A DNA stretch of 64,000 nt from Scleroderma bovista (GCA_037178675.1 JAYMGJ010000017.1:62001-126000); one strand, 5' to 3'; positions 48,740 to 60,753 are shown, numbered from the stretch's first letter. Program-made: numbers and translations. Notes: generated by a model not told the origin, from the letters alone.

Positions 48740-49247
48740 GCTCACCTTTTCGTTTGTTTGTGATATTGAGCGTATTGTATCCGAAAAAAAGGAAACACAA
48801 AGAACAACAACGTTTATCCTGTGTAACGTCTGGGTCCTCCGGTGTATGGCTTGCATGGTAGGTCCCTCGTTTTTGTCTGTCTCGATTCTTTCCCCTTACT
48901 CACCTGCTTGGCACCCACATAGGTCCATGATCTTCTTCGTCATTTTGATTCTCACCTTTGTCTGGCGCAGCGACTCCACAACTGACCCCACAATACTCTC
49001 CCCACTTTCCCCATCTGCCGTACTTGGCCCACGCATTGCTGTATCTGCATTTTTCTTGCTGGGACAGGTGTATTTTACAGCGATTGTGAAGAGACTGCAG
49101 TGGTGGGCAGCCCCGGGCTCACCGGACCGATCAGAGGGACCAAGGGCCAGCAGAGAGGGACGGGAATGAGAGGGGACGAACGCGCAAACGGGAACCTTTG
49201 AATGGCGAGAGCAGTGGTATTGGTGGGGCGGTGCCAGTAGCAGTGGC
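48740..49247 (+). pseudogene. 3' fragment of the multi-pass membrane protein gene
   Basis: Matches intron 2 through exon 4 of the gene at 27429-29919 (source 29165-29690). An 11-base deletion after WNVWVL shifts the frame, and the acidic tail ends abruptly. It is fused at about 48740 to the AAA+ relic in opposite orientation. Confidence 0.8.
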
Positions 49248-49251
49248 ATGC

Positions 49252-49960
49252 AAAAGTTGACACCAATGCCGGCTTGTCATCATGTCATCCATAACCCTAT
49301 CTCTACCAAGCGACAAAGTTGGAGCGTACCTGTCAGTCAAAAGTACAGAGGAACGAGGAGACATGCATGATCGACTCCATGACCTGGCCGCGATTGGCTC
49401 CTTGGCCAATCGCAGGATTGCCTTATCAAGCTGTCAGACCCCTTCGTACGCAATCCATTGCCTATACATACGGTCATCCCATGACGCTAATCCATGTGAT
49501 CACACATGAAAATAACTGTCTGGATGCCAAGCAGACATGTCGACGTCCACACATTTGTTTTCATCATGTAAAAGGAGAGGTCAAGACTGGTTTTTCATCG
49601 CGCGCCATTGGGAGGGGATGTTCACGTGAGTATTGAGAAGCAAGGCGCAATTTAATGAGGTTTTCGCCGACGGATTCTGCCGAGCCCGAGTAATCAAAAT
49701 ATTGGATGAGATGTTCGAAGGTTGTCAATCAATTGCGGACGAGTGGGCACAGCTTGGGTTAAAACTACAAGATTCAGTTGTCACCTGGCCAGGCAGCGGA
49801 TCTGACCTCCTTTCGAAGGAACAACAACGTTCAACGAGCCTGCTAAGGGAGGACATACCCAGATTCAAAGATTCGATAAACTGTTGATAAGTCGAATGGC
49901 GGGCAACAAGAGAACTGAGGAGTAAGCGCTGAAGAGGAGTGAAAAAAGGTTCAATGCCAG
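49252..49960. repeat. Dispersed repeat family R2, copy 2
   Basis: End blocks match 32655-32700 and 32965-33330. The middle (about 49320-49580) has no counterpart in copy 1. Confidence 0.65.
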
Positions 49961-50281
49961 TATGCCCCAATGTGGCGAACAATTCCCACACGCATCCCTC
50001 TCCTTCCTGGTATCGCACGACTGCGACGACCACGTCTGTCCCACTTCTAGACTTCGCGGCCCAGCACTGGCACGGTTATCGCATATAGCCAAGAAGTTTG
50101 ACCGGTCCTCGGGGTAGATCAACCACGACACTCTGAACAAAGATGTGGATTTTGTTGTGCGAGTGGGTGTCTGACCTATGGTTGTCCGTGTTAAGGTTGC
50201 GAGGAGGCTGACAGCCCGAGGCTATAAGTAACCTCATCCGCTTTCCACTTCCTAATTCTCTCCTTCCACTATCTCCCTCTC
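49961..50281. promoter_or_regulatory. Upstream region of the PB1-like membrane protein
   Basis: Non-coding; ends in a pyrimidine-rich stretch (CTCCTTCCACTATCTCCCTC region) directly before the start codon, typical of fungal transcription starts. No TATA box recognised. Confidence 0.4.
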
Positions 50282-52761
50282 ATGTCTCCCATCCCCGATC
50301 CCCCCACGCCTTCTCCGTCAGACGGGACCGCGCTTCCCCAACACAGTGGAGATATTCTCCTTGGTGCATTGCATGCCATGATGCTAGTTGGCACATTTTA
50401 CATTTTTTTCATCACGCTCGCGGGCTGCTTCTACCTCTGGTCAAACCGTCCCATAACATCCTCCAATGGCACCGGCTGCTGCCCCAATCTTCGCAAACTC
50501 TTCCTTTGTTGCCATCGAGCGTCTTCCGGTAGATCCAACGACGGCTCGACAGTCGCCCCAGCCACTTCTCGACCCTCACTTCCGCAACCGTCTACCCACA
50601 CACATGCCATCGATCACAGTACCAGAGCTTCACAAAATACTTGTATCGGCGAAGGCACTGACGCTCCCGTGGCTGACAGTGAGGTTAGTCTATGTCGCAT
50701 CTCATTGTGCATTTCCTGATCACACAATGTTAACTGGGTCAGCCGCAAACCCAAGTATATGCGTCTATTGCCGCCCGTGAGGTATGAGCATGCAGTCGTT
50801 GTTATCAGGTATTAGCATAATCTTTGCAGATCGGTGAAGCACCTTCGGAGGATATGAGTAGCCATGTCGACAGCGAGCATAACGGTGCGGCTGGCAGTGA
50901 GGTATGTCCCCATTCCTATTGTTGGTGAGCCATGTTGGGATGTCTTTGATAGATTCACGCTCCCACGAATCCGGATGCAGGGGACCAGACGACAAGGGAG
51001 GTGAGCACGTGAAGCCGACAGTTTGCGGATCTGACATTCGGTCAGTCTTCCGAGCTTTCCTCAGACATCTTCAAGAACGTCCGGGGGGCCCGCCGGTCAT
51101 CCTCGTTCTTGGTAGTTGGTGCCGATTGCAATGATGGAAATGCCTACGGAAAATCGGTCTGGAGCGAGGATTCCAAACATCGAACGACGTCTGCATCTCC
51201 CGAATCGCGGCTATCGTCTACGTCCAATGACTCTCCTGATTTTTGCATCGGCACAGAGGAAGAGCAAGCGATCGAAGATGCCAACAGAAGTTACGATTTC
51301 TCTCTCCAGCTTGTGGGCGCATCCAACCGTCCTGGTTCCTTCCTTGGTATTCCTGGCCCGACTTGCCGTCCGTCCACTGCTAGCTTCTCTCCTTCTGTCA
51401 AGATCTGCACTCATCCTGTTGATCGAGCACGGACCCTCCCTGTACATACAGGTCGGTACCGTCCACCTACTCCACTCCCCTGGTCTCCTAGCCCACGTCA
51501 CCGTCATTATGGTCGAGCCGATGTGTGCCAGCTGGTTGCTTCCGCGTCGATCCCTGGAAACGATTTGGACATCACGCAATCTACCGAAGAGGATGCGAAC
51601 GTGTCCCCCTCTCCAATGCATGGCCTCGAGCACGACGGATTGGCCGATATGACCGAGTACGCTGGCGTGGATATCACTGAGGCTCCTCAACTGGCCCATT
51701 ACGCGGAGTCAAGCATCTACTCGAAGGAAGACGATATTCAGCAGGAAACCGACCAGGTGACCAACGCCGACACTTCCAGTTATGCCCAAGTCTTTGCGAG
51801 TGGTGTCGATGGCTCCTCTTCTAACGCCCGAAATGCCTTGATGACCGATACGAGTGCCCTTGATGCGCGCAAGATCGCTACACCCGACAATTTTACATGC
51901 GAACCAGAAGACATCGGCTCCGCGAGGAACATCATGTCCGCTATTTTGTCTGCGCTGCGGGACGACTCCGTAGAATTTCGTCCAAGTTTCGTGTACTCTG
52001 ATGACGATGAAAGCGTTGACGCGAGGAAATGTGACAGCTCACGTGCCTCGTCTTCGCCTTCGTGTTACAGCTCGGAAGAGTCGTCTGGTTGCACCTCGGG
52101 CAAACGAAGTTCACTCTTTGCATCTATTATGTCAAGCAAGGGAAGCGCTGCCGATGGAGTTGTTGTCTCTGACTCGCCGATCGTGATTCCGTTTGTCCGC
52201 ATCCATCGACGTACAGGCGCGGTGTTTATCAGGGTCAAGTACAAAGGAGGACGTCTCGGCAGCGAACTATCATTCGAGGATGTATTCGCGGTGTACAACG
52301 TCAGTGCTGCAACCCCTGTAGATACTCGATGGGCGTCAGTCGACGGGATGATGGTCGTCAAGGTATTTGTCCCCGCAACAGACGACATTTGGAAAGTCCG
52401 TGTCCCCGAGGATATCTCCCTGCAGCGGTTCACTTCCAGAGTGTTATCTAAGTTAGGATTCCACGTCGCCTTCAGCGGGAGCTGCTTCGATGGTCCCGAG
52501 TACTACTTCCGCGATGACGAAACCTTTCACTGCTGGCTCGACAAACGCATTCGAAATGGTCGTAATCTGCCGATCGTCTCGCATGTCATCGACCCTCCTT
52601 CGTCTCCACGATCCTATTCGGTGGATGTCGCGTTTGCAGGTACCACTGCTGCCACCGCCGCCACCGCCGACTCTCGGGCTCCCGAGGACCCATCCCTCCG
52701 TAGTCACCGTAATACTCTCGTTCAGCGCATTTCAGTCATGGCTGATATCTTTCACCTGTAA
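50282..52761 (+). CDS. Single-pass membrane protein with C-terminal PB1-like domain
   Basis: 758 residues from five exons: 50282-50683, 50743-50781, 50830-50901, 50953-51000 and 51046-52761. The start context is good and all frames join. Residues 1-25 are Pro/Ser-rich, about 26-53 form a membrane helix (ALHAMMLVGTFYIFFITLAG), followed by a Cys cluster GCCPNLRKLFLCCHR that could be lipidated. A long Ser-rich, probably disordered region follows. About residues 560-620 form a beta-rich segment (VRIHRRTGAVFIRVKY), and about 623-703 look like a PB1-type ubiquitin fold (VKVFVPATDDIWKVRV, then YYFRDDETFHCWLDKRI). PB1 domains pair proteins in polarity and signalling complexes. The partner is unknown and the PB1 call is by pattern only. 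Confidence 0.72.
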
Positions 52762-53920
52762 TCGACTGTAACATGGCCACAAAACTGCACAAAACTATAC
52801 GTTACCGGTTCCACTCTCCATATCTGGTGTCACTATTTCCGTTTGCACGCATCTCTTTTCCGTCAACTTTTCACGATTGGTCACTCTCCATTGTTTGCTA
52901 TCTTATCGCCATCGAACGCCTCGCAGAGGCAACACCCCGCGGATGAAGTGATCTGTTTTACATGGGGGCAATGTCGCATGTCTTCCTCCCAACCATGTCT
53001 ATTTAGCATTGAACGAGATATGCTTCACGTATTGTACAGGTAAATACACATGTCAACTATCCCCAATACATACTAGACCAGTCATAACCGTCCTTTGATC
53101 TTGGAGCGGAGTTAATTCGGATATCCTTCGGGGTGTTCACTTCATCGCTGAGTCCTGCGATCGTCGCAAGGTGTGATGTATTCCTTTCCCAACTGGCCTT
53201 TAAGGGTTTAGAGTGCTGCACCTCGGAGCGACTAGGTACTAGTAGTAGCTCCTTCGAACAATCAAGTCTGAGGAAGATGTACCATTTCTTTGGAGGCTGA
53301 GCACTGAGCTCTGGCTGGTGGATCGTAACAGCAAACAACCTGCCTCGAAATATTCTTTAAGGCGCCTAATGAGCTATTCTCTAAGGTCAGACTGTTATCG
53401 AGGTTCCTTTTGATATAGGTACATACAGTCAACATGGCTAGGGGCTTCCGGTAGGAAAGGCCATGGTAGTGTAGATATTCCATTTCTTCAAAGCGGTCAC
53501 CTTTATCCATATCGACATCATTTAATTTCTACTGACGCTACTGCCCTCGCTCTGTCACCGCACTATAGAGTTCTAGCCTGGTCTGTTTCTTGACCTTCCC
53601 TACTACCTCTCCTTGGCCACACCCGGCGTCCCCACCGAACCAGGATTGTTTTGCAAAGGCATGTGACGCTGATGAGGGGAACTTCTTTCATTGGACCAAG
53701 ATATTTGGGAGTCGAATTGTATAGCAGACTGCCAACTTTGTGCGTTGCACCCGAGAACCGCACGGCAATAGTGACAGGATTGTTGAAGATTTCGAAAACT
53801 CTGCCCGGGTTCATCTACTGTAGTATCTGAGTTGTTTTGGGAGTGCAAACCATGAAATAACTGATTCAAATTCAATCGATCAAGAGATACTATTACATCA
53901 AGTACATGATTCCTTCACGT
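52762..53920. other. Intergenic with one uncertain minus-strand frame
   Basis: A minus-strand open frame at 53057-53338 contains KKWYIFLRLDCSKELLLVP and ends YDWSSMYWG. A possible upstream exon starts at about 53510. No family recognised and splice joins are ambiguous, so I do not call a gene. Confidence 0.35.
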
Positions 53921-54552
53921 TCATTCAACGTCTACTGGCTTGAAGTGAAATAGGTATTGAGGTGGAGGCGGGTGTACAATGGGAACTGATGTTAACTCGG
54001 GCTGCAGCTTGGAATCAACATGACAGTACGTCGAGGAGGAGCGACGCATACCTGTGTGCCGACCTTGGTGTTGGGAAGGAACCAAACGAAACCATCTTTA
54101 CTATGGATCCTGGATGCAAGATCGACGATCAATTACCAACGCCATAAGAACGTACTAAGTCAAGTTGACTCACACTTGACACGGACCATATGGGGTATCA
54201 GGGAAGGTCACGATAGACCACTCCTCGGGATCTGGGCCCAAACACGGCCCACGACCTCCTTTCCTGGCATACAACTTCTCGCCCATGAAAGATAAAGCAA
54301 GAGTGCCATCCTCCGCCAGTTCCCACTGGGGTAAGTCAGTTGAGCAGAACTTGCGACAGCAACGTACACTGCTCTTACAACTCTAGTGTATTCGGGATAG
54401 TTGTCTGGCACGAGTTCGACTGGTTTGCATTCAGCCAGAGGTTGAGCGCCATGGTTCTGGCGAGCACGCAATAAAGGAGTCATGCCAACGACCGGGTTAT
54501 CCACCCCTGCTGGAGTGATGACGTAGGTTCCGGGGGGAATATCAACTCGCAT
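53921..54552 (-). CDS. I66-family serine protease inhibitor
   Basis: Beta-trefoil inhibitor of the fungal I66 family (cospin/cnispin type), 156 residues, no signal peptide, so cytosolic. Four exons: 54379-54552, 54174-54325, 54052-54109 and 53921-54007; introns of 44-64 nt, all GT-AG, frames exact. Diagnostic features are the N-terminal PPGTYVITPAG followed by NPVVGM, the second-exon start WELAEDGTLALSF, the spliced KDGFVWFLPNTKVGTQ and the C-terminal LQPELTSVP...PPPPQYLFHFKPV. A TATA box (complement of 54613-54620) lies about 60 bp upstream of the start. Mushroom members inhibit trypsin-like enzymes of fungivores. The inhibitory loop and its P1 residue cannot be fixed without a structure model. 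Confidence 0.85.
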
Positions 54553-54904
54553 GATGAAGACTGTCTGTTAGGAGAGTTGGATGTAGTGGTGGGGGATATC
54601 AATCAAACAGGTCTTATATACTACGCTGAGCAGGGACTAACCCAAACTTGGACAGCACAGTACAGTACTCACAACTCCGATGGCACGATGCAGGAGCATG
54701 CAAACTCAAGAGCCGAGCAATGCTGGGGGGAACGTAATATCATCATATCAGAACATAATAGCACAGAGCAGCCTATCGGCAAGGTACACTAACCAACTTT
54801 GTCAACGGCACTCCCAAGAGACAGGACTTCGACGAATGGAGGGTATTCTGTAGTTTGAACCAATGCGCCCATTCCGTAACTGTCTTCACGAATGCTACGC
54901 AACT
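54553..54904. promoter_or_regulatory. Upstream region of the I66 gene
   Basis: Contains the TATA box noted for the I66 gene; nothing else recognised. Confidence 0.4.
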
Positions 54905-55770
54905 CTTGACCTAAACAGAGCGGCCAACAGACAAAAATATTTCCAGAACGACGGTTAACCGAAGAGATAAAACACTGACTATCTGCTCCATACCATGAGA
55001 AAGGTTATTCTTATTCTACGACTTTTGTGCAGAACGGACTCCTATTCTGCGGTTGTTGGCACTTGTTGCAGTTTGGCTTATTCGGATGCGGCAACGAAGC
55101 TAATCATACACGGCACTTGTGGGAAGATTGATTCCCGAGTCCATGTTCTTGATACATAAAGTGCCAGCAACAACAATACTAATAGATCTGGGGTATGGGG
55201 GTTTGGAAGCGAATGATGAGTCACATGACGTTGACAGGTTGAATGGACGTCAGAGGCCTTGCATACAGTGTAAGTAAAATGGCAGTCACCTTGTGACGAA
55301 AGTAAACCAGATAGTGGAAGAGTCCTGTCTTCTGTTCCTAGAATTAAAATGTACATACTGCCACACAGGGCCACAATCAGTAATCAAATGCTTCGGTGAG
55401 GGACATCATACTGCCTAATTTTCTTTTTTTGCATTGGACAGGATCAATATTAGAGGAATGGACCTGGATAACGCAATGCGTACATTCTGCAAAGTATGAT
55501 CGGGTTGATAAGGATGGTGGCAGAGTGGCGGATATGCTGCATACATACCAGAGGGGGCCATGAGCCACAACAGTGGGCAGCCGAGAAACTCATGTGCAGC
55601 CAAAGTCCTCAGACAAGCTTGGTCCCATTTGACACTTTGTGCAGGACCGAAGTTCATGAAAGATAAAATTCCATCAAACCTTGCCAATCTGAGCGAGTAA
55701 TTTGAAGCGAAATATGTGGATAGGCCGCCATATGCCATCATCGAGCCGAGTTGAACCTGGCGCACCTATA
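54905..55770 (-). repeat. Dispersed repeat family R1, copy 3 with flank
   Basis: Longest copy of the R1 family. The minus strand keeps a frame of about 115 codons (55415-55765) with NYSLRLARFDGILSFMNF and FLGCPLLWLMAPSGMY. The flank shared with 38530-38690 shows that the repeat is larger than the coding part. Confidence 0.65.
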
Positions 55771-57299
55771 TGGCACCACTTATGTCACCTGTTAGTAACG
55801 TGACTGTACCACTGTCCCTTCACTAATTAGAGAGAAAGACCTACTACAGCCACTTCAGCTGGGGGGGAAACAAGTTCTAATTAGATTACCAGATAATGTA
55901 GATAAGTGTAGATAAGGTTATGTCAGCATCAGCCCGGACCAGACAGTTATTCCGGTCGCGCCCTCATTGTTTCCCACGACGTCAAATGCCCTTTGCTCAT
56001 CGTCCCGCACAGTGAGCACACAACTTCGTCAATTATCACTCATTTCTCACGCGCTTTTTTTTGTTCTTTCACTGTACTGAATTACCATGCTATCTAAGTA
56101 GTTGTCCTGCAGTGATTAGTGATAAATAGTGTAGTAACTGAAACCTAGATGTGTGGCAATTATCGGAACAACGTTCCGACCACTTCCGGTTGATCAACAC
56201 ATGATGTTTCGACGCGTTGCGTTGCCATTTCATTTCTGTAATATTAATTTGTTGACCGGGCTGTGCAAATCACCACATAGCAGCTTACTAAGCTCCCCAT
56301 CACCTCCCTGTTTGCACGCTGTCTTCCCTGTTATCCTCCCACTGTCCTCCCCACTGTCCTCCTGTCCTCCTCATTGTCTTTGTTACTTCTCTCTGCTTCT
56401 CACCCCATCGATGAACTGCCCTTCAATCCATGAATCAACCAGTTTAAGCGTGATATGGGACCGTTGGGATGGATATCAAGGTGAAGTCGATAGTAGCGGC
56501 GTCGACACTGATCGTTTTCTAGGACTATCACGAGCATCTCGCCGTGCTGGGATGATTTTAATTGGGGAGACTGGCTTGAGAATGACTACAGCTGATATGA
56601 TATGACTGCCTTGACACCGTACGTCCTTTTTTTGTTGTGTTCACTGACATCAGGAAATTGGGGATGTGCTGGCATGACCAGACAAATCTGACAAATAGAA
56701 GTCAGCATGATATAAATGTATTATTACTTAGAAACCATTATCTTGTGCTGATCAATTGATGTCAGAAAGATGTATATTTGATCTTGCAATAACAGAAAGA
56801 TACACCTATGATGAGGATATATACTTGCTGGGGGACATTTTATGTTCTTATCATTCAGCTTGCAGTCTGATATCTATTGATAAGGTGTATGTAATAATTT
56901 TATTGGTCTGAACAAGGAATATCTATAGGTGCCATTGTGTCATTGTGTGGTAATGCTATGATAAATATTGACCAGCCAGTCATTATCCTGGCATCCATTG
57001 ATAATGAGTGTACAACAATTTTATTAATCTGAACTAGGAATATCTATGGATGTCATTGTGTCATTTATAGTAATGCTATGATAATTATTGACCAACCAGC
57101 ATAAGGCCATCAGCATCCAATTAGCTGAGCTGACAGCATGTGACTGACTCTGTGCCAGTCTGTCCAACTCTACTCCAGTCCATTCCTCCCCCAATTGTTC
57201 CAGTGTACCCAGTAGAGGGCACTCACTCCATTATATCAGTAAAAAAATTAATTAATTAGAACTACTACAAATACAATACAAATAGCTAAGTAATATGTT
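55771..57299. repeat. AT-rich intergenic DNA with a two-unit tandem repeat
   Basis: No gene recognised. About 56877-56990 and 56997-57103 are two diverged copies of the same roughly 110 bp unit (shared CAATTTTATTRRTCTGAAC, GGAATATCTAT and GTAATGCTATGATAA). Confidence 0.55.
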
Positions 57300-57830
57300 T
57301 GTACGGAGGGGATGGGAGTCGTTACGTCATCGCCGTCGGCGCTGGGGATAGGGACGGGAACGGGGGTCGTCGTCGTCATCGTGCGGGTGGCCATTGTTGG
57401 GGGCTGGATGTCGTCGTTGTCATTGTTGGTGATTGCTGCGCCATCGACGCAGGTGGTGGTAGCGGTCGTCGTCGTTGTCTGGTCGCAGGGGCGTTGGTGG
57501 TAGGACGGTCATCGTTGTCAGGTCGCGATGACAATGTTTGTGGTGGGATGGTGGCCGCGACGCAGGTGGTGCGGTCGTTGTCGGGTCGCGACGATGCTGG
57601 CGGTGGGATGGTGACCGTGTCGTCGACGCAGGCCATGGCCGTGGTCGGTGCTGTTGCTGGTAGTCGTCGTTGTCGCATTGGCGTTGGCTGTCGTCATTGT
57701 CATCTGGTCGACAATGCTGGTGGTGGCCATTGTCGTCACCATTGTCGTCGTTGCTGATGGTGGTGGTCGCGTTGACAACGCTGGTGGTGGTGGTGGTGAG
57801 ATGGCTGTGGACGAGGCGTGTAGTGAAGCC
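57300..57830. repeat. GTC/GTT/GGT-rich array left of the transposon
   Basis: Imperfect trinucleotide-rich DNA; long low-complexity frames here are not genes. The same sense of repeat occurs on the opposite strand at 60980-61570. Confidence 0.65.
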
Positions 57831-57833
57831 TTA

Positions 57834-57898
57834 GGCCTGGTTTGGATACCAATTCGAAAAGAAAAAAAGAAAAAAACAACAGTCACATGACCCTGGCA
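57834..57898 (+). repeat. Left terminal inverted repeat of the Harbinger element
   Basis: 65 bp, identical to the reverse complement of 60817-60881, including the three A-runs. Confidence 0.95.
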
Positions 57899-57959
57899 CG
57901 TGATGAGATATGCTGTGATCAAGAGCTGGCAGGGTGCCAGCAATCAATCTACGACCACG

Positions 57960-59314
57960 ATGGACATTGATGTCGACAGTGATCTGGAATCGCAACTGCA
58001 GCCTGGCCAGCTCAATGCCCTCTTAGAATTCCAAGCTCGTCGTAAATGCTTAGCGACCCTTCTAACCATCCTCGTCACTCATATCATACAATACTCTATC
58101 CTACTCTTCTCCAGGGCCCCACGTATTCCCTACCACACGTCCGTCCTCACTGGCTATGCATGGGTTCTCAAACTCATGAATGGTCATCCTGATCGCATCA
58201 AAACGAACTTCGGTGTCTCCCTCGAAGTTTTTTCGGCACTTGTCCACATCCTCCAGCAGAATGGCATCGTGCAATCAAAACACGGTGTAACCGTTGAAGA
58301 ACAACTTGGAATTTTTCTCTACACTTGTGTCACTGGCCTTTCATCGCGCCTTGTTGGTGAGCGATTCCAGCGTTCAATGGATACTGTAACCAAGTAAGTC
58401 CTACTCAGGATCACCACCATTTCTTACACGCCCCCATTACTAGATATTTCAAACAACTGGTCATGTTCTTCTCATCAACAGATTTCTACAGCGCACAGGT
58501 ACACTTCCCAACGTCCCAAACTCCCATATCGCAGAAGATCACCGGCGATTTTCATTTCAAGTTCTTCGACAAGTGTATTGGGGCGGTGGACGGTTCACAT
58601 ATTCGAGTCTTCTCGTCAACTGATGACCACGCATTCATGCGTAACAGGAAGGGGTATCTCTCGCAAAACTGCCTCTTTGCATGCGACTTCAACTTCAACT
58701 TTATATATTCATTGTGTGGATGGGATGGGTCTGTGTCTGACAGTGCGTTGTGGAGGGATGCGGTTGCAAATGATATACAGGTGCCTCATGAGAGGTACCT
58801 CCTGGGGGACGCCGGATTCGCCTCTTGCGATGCACTTCTTGTACCATACCGTGGGGTGCACTATCATCTGAGGGAATGGCGCGAGGGGAACAGTGGGTAT
58901 GTCGTCCACCATTTATCCCAGTATTATCTAGCTAATACTAGTAGGCCTACAAACGCCCGGGAACTTTATAATTTGTGACACACTGCACTCCGAAACATCA
59001 TTGAACGTATATTTGGGGTATTAAAACGCCAGTGGCGCATCCTGAACATCCCCCCGGAATACAGTATGGACATCCAAGCTCGCCTACCCGCAGCATTGTG
59101 TGCCATCCACAATTTTGTCAATTGCTTTGATGATGATGCGTTTGACGATCCGGACTTTGATTGGTCATTGGTGCGGTTTTCTGAGAGAGATGGGCCCCCA
59201 CAGGAGGAGGATGAGCCCATTGTGCAGGTGGGGGATGAGTCAGCTCATGCAAGCCATCGGCGCGATGAAATTGCGCAACTCATGTGGAGTGATTATGTCG
59301 CTGAGTGTGCATGA
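57960..59314 (+). pseudogene. Harbinger DDE transposase with one in-frame stop
   Basis: Two exons (57960-58393 and 58444-59314; intron GTAAGT...TAG). An alternative ATG at 57903 is in frame but lies inside the terminal repeat extension. The N-terminal part has the helix-turn-helix region (EEQLGIFLYTCVTGLSSR...ERFQRSMDTV). Catalytic acids of the DDE_4 nuclease are Asp194 in GAVDGSH, Asp267 in LGDAGF and Glu332 in IIERIFGVLK. A TGA at 58976-58978 (codon 323) interrupts ELYNL-HTALRN; the family has Arg there, so a single CGA to TGA change at a CpG explains it. The frame then stays open to the natural end with RRDEIAQLMW. Without readthrough the product lacks the third acid and should be inactive. 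Confidence 0.88.
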
Positions 59315-59443
59315 AGGGGGATTGCATTGCCATCTTAAATGAACCCATACTAGTTACTACATTGGTGTACACACAATTGTCAATGGTATGGGCAGACACA
59401 GACATGACAGACAGAAAGGAGAGGAAGATGTACATGCGGATGG

Positions 59444-60753
59444 TCAGCCTGAGTTCCTTGCTGTGGCCATTTCTCTGAGACGCTTCTCCAACCAGCACTT
59501 TCGAGGCACTTCCCCTAGACCGGCAAAAAGGAGAGCTTGTTGTTTATTCTCCGCAGCCATGAGATACTCGCCAATCTCCAGGATCTCATCCGCTGTGAGT
59601 TCGGTTTCATGAGTGCTGAGGACCGCAACAGCCTGTTTCCAGATGTCATTGTTCGTAGTGATTCCAGAAGTGGCCAAGGACTTCGTCATCTCTTCAACAT
59701 TGTGCGTGAGCTGCTTCATCATTTGCAGGTTCTCCTGCTGCATGGAAGTGGTAGCTGAGGGCCCATGGGAACGCTTCCGGGAAGCAATGCTATCCACAAC
59801 TGACTCAGGACCGGAAATCAGACCAGCCTTGTGCTTGCCCCGGCTCACACTTGTCAAAATGGATGATGAGTCAGAACCACGATCCGAACCTGTCAAAAAT
59901 GTGGATGGTGCAGACGGTGGAGAAGAAACACCACGAGTGGTGGGGATTCCAGTGGAACTGGAAGGCAAGGAGGCGGATGTGGGAGTGCGATCAGCTGAGG
60001 GGGGAGGCATCGAGCCCTGGCCTGAGTTCATAGAGTGAACCGTGGGTGGCGCCATCGAACCTTGGCCCTGAGCTACAGGGGAATTTTCCACAGCCATAGG
60101 ACTGCTTTGAGTTGCCGTCTTGGGGCGCCTGTTGCCAGGACGGAATACGTGTCCACCCTTGCCTTTTGACGGCATCATTCTCTCCATGATATCGAATAGG
60201 TGGAAACCTTTGTCTCTGAAACGTCTTGCACGGTTGTGCACCTACATCGCAGCTAGAATGAATGTCATTTTCAAGTGGCAAAGTAATGACATACCTTCAC
60301 ATAATCTTTCCATATGGGATCCGATTTCTCCATACCGGCTCCATTAGTATCGCTCCAAGAAAATCCAGAGGCATTCTTGAGGTCTATCACCGCAAAGTAC
60401 TCCTCCCTTAGCTGTGATATTTTAGCGGTAGGTCCTAAGATTGTGCGTAGATAAGATATACATACCCCACCCCACTTCCATTGGCATGCATTGGCATTTT
60501 TCTCGCCACCAGACTGATTATCAAAACTCTCCTTTAGGTGCTGAGCTACAGCATTGAAGTGTTTCTTGGCGAAGTTGAGTCCATCGCCAGCGGCAGGCGC
60601 ATGCTTCTGTAAGAAAAGGACCAAGGCAAGTTCTTCGTCTTCTGTCCATTTTGCTCGTGTCTTCCTCTGACTGGATTTTTCTGCAGATGCCAGTTCTTTA
60701 GGGTCAATAGCTCCTTTTGAGCACAGAGAGTGATCAGAGGAGGCGCTTGACAT
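59444..60753 (-). CDS. Harbinger SANT/Myb-like DNA-binding protein
   Basis: About 400 residues from three exons: 60466-60753, 60295-60411 and 59444-60241. The introns are 54 and 53 nt; the first is a multiple of three and hides in an open frame, but removing it restores the family pattern KWGG-LREEYFAV followed by DLKNASGFSW. The N-terminal half is the SANT-like domain (AKWTEDEELALVLFLQKH). The middle is Ser/Thr/Pro-rich and disordered, and the C-terminus is helical (MKQLTHNVEEMTKSLA, then a final EVPRKCWLEKRLREM). In Harbinger elements this protein helps the transposase reach the nucleus and bind the ends. No break seen. Confidence 0.85.

Noticed and set aside
57299..57890. Long open frames in the GTC/GGT-rich array (up to about 150 codons).
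   Set aside because: Low-complexity translations in several frames at once; explained by repeat composition.
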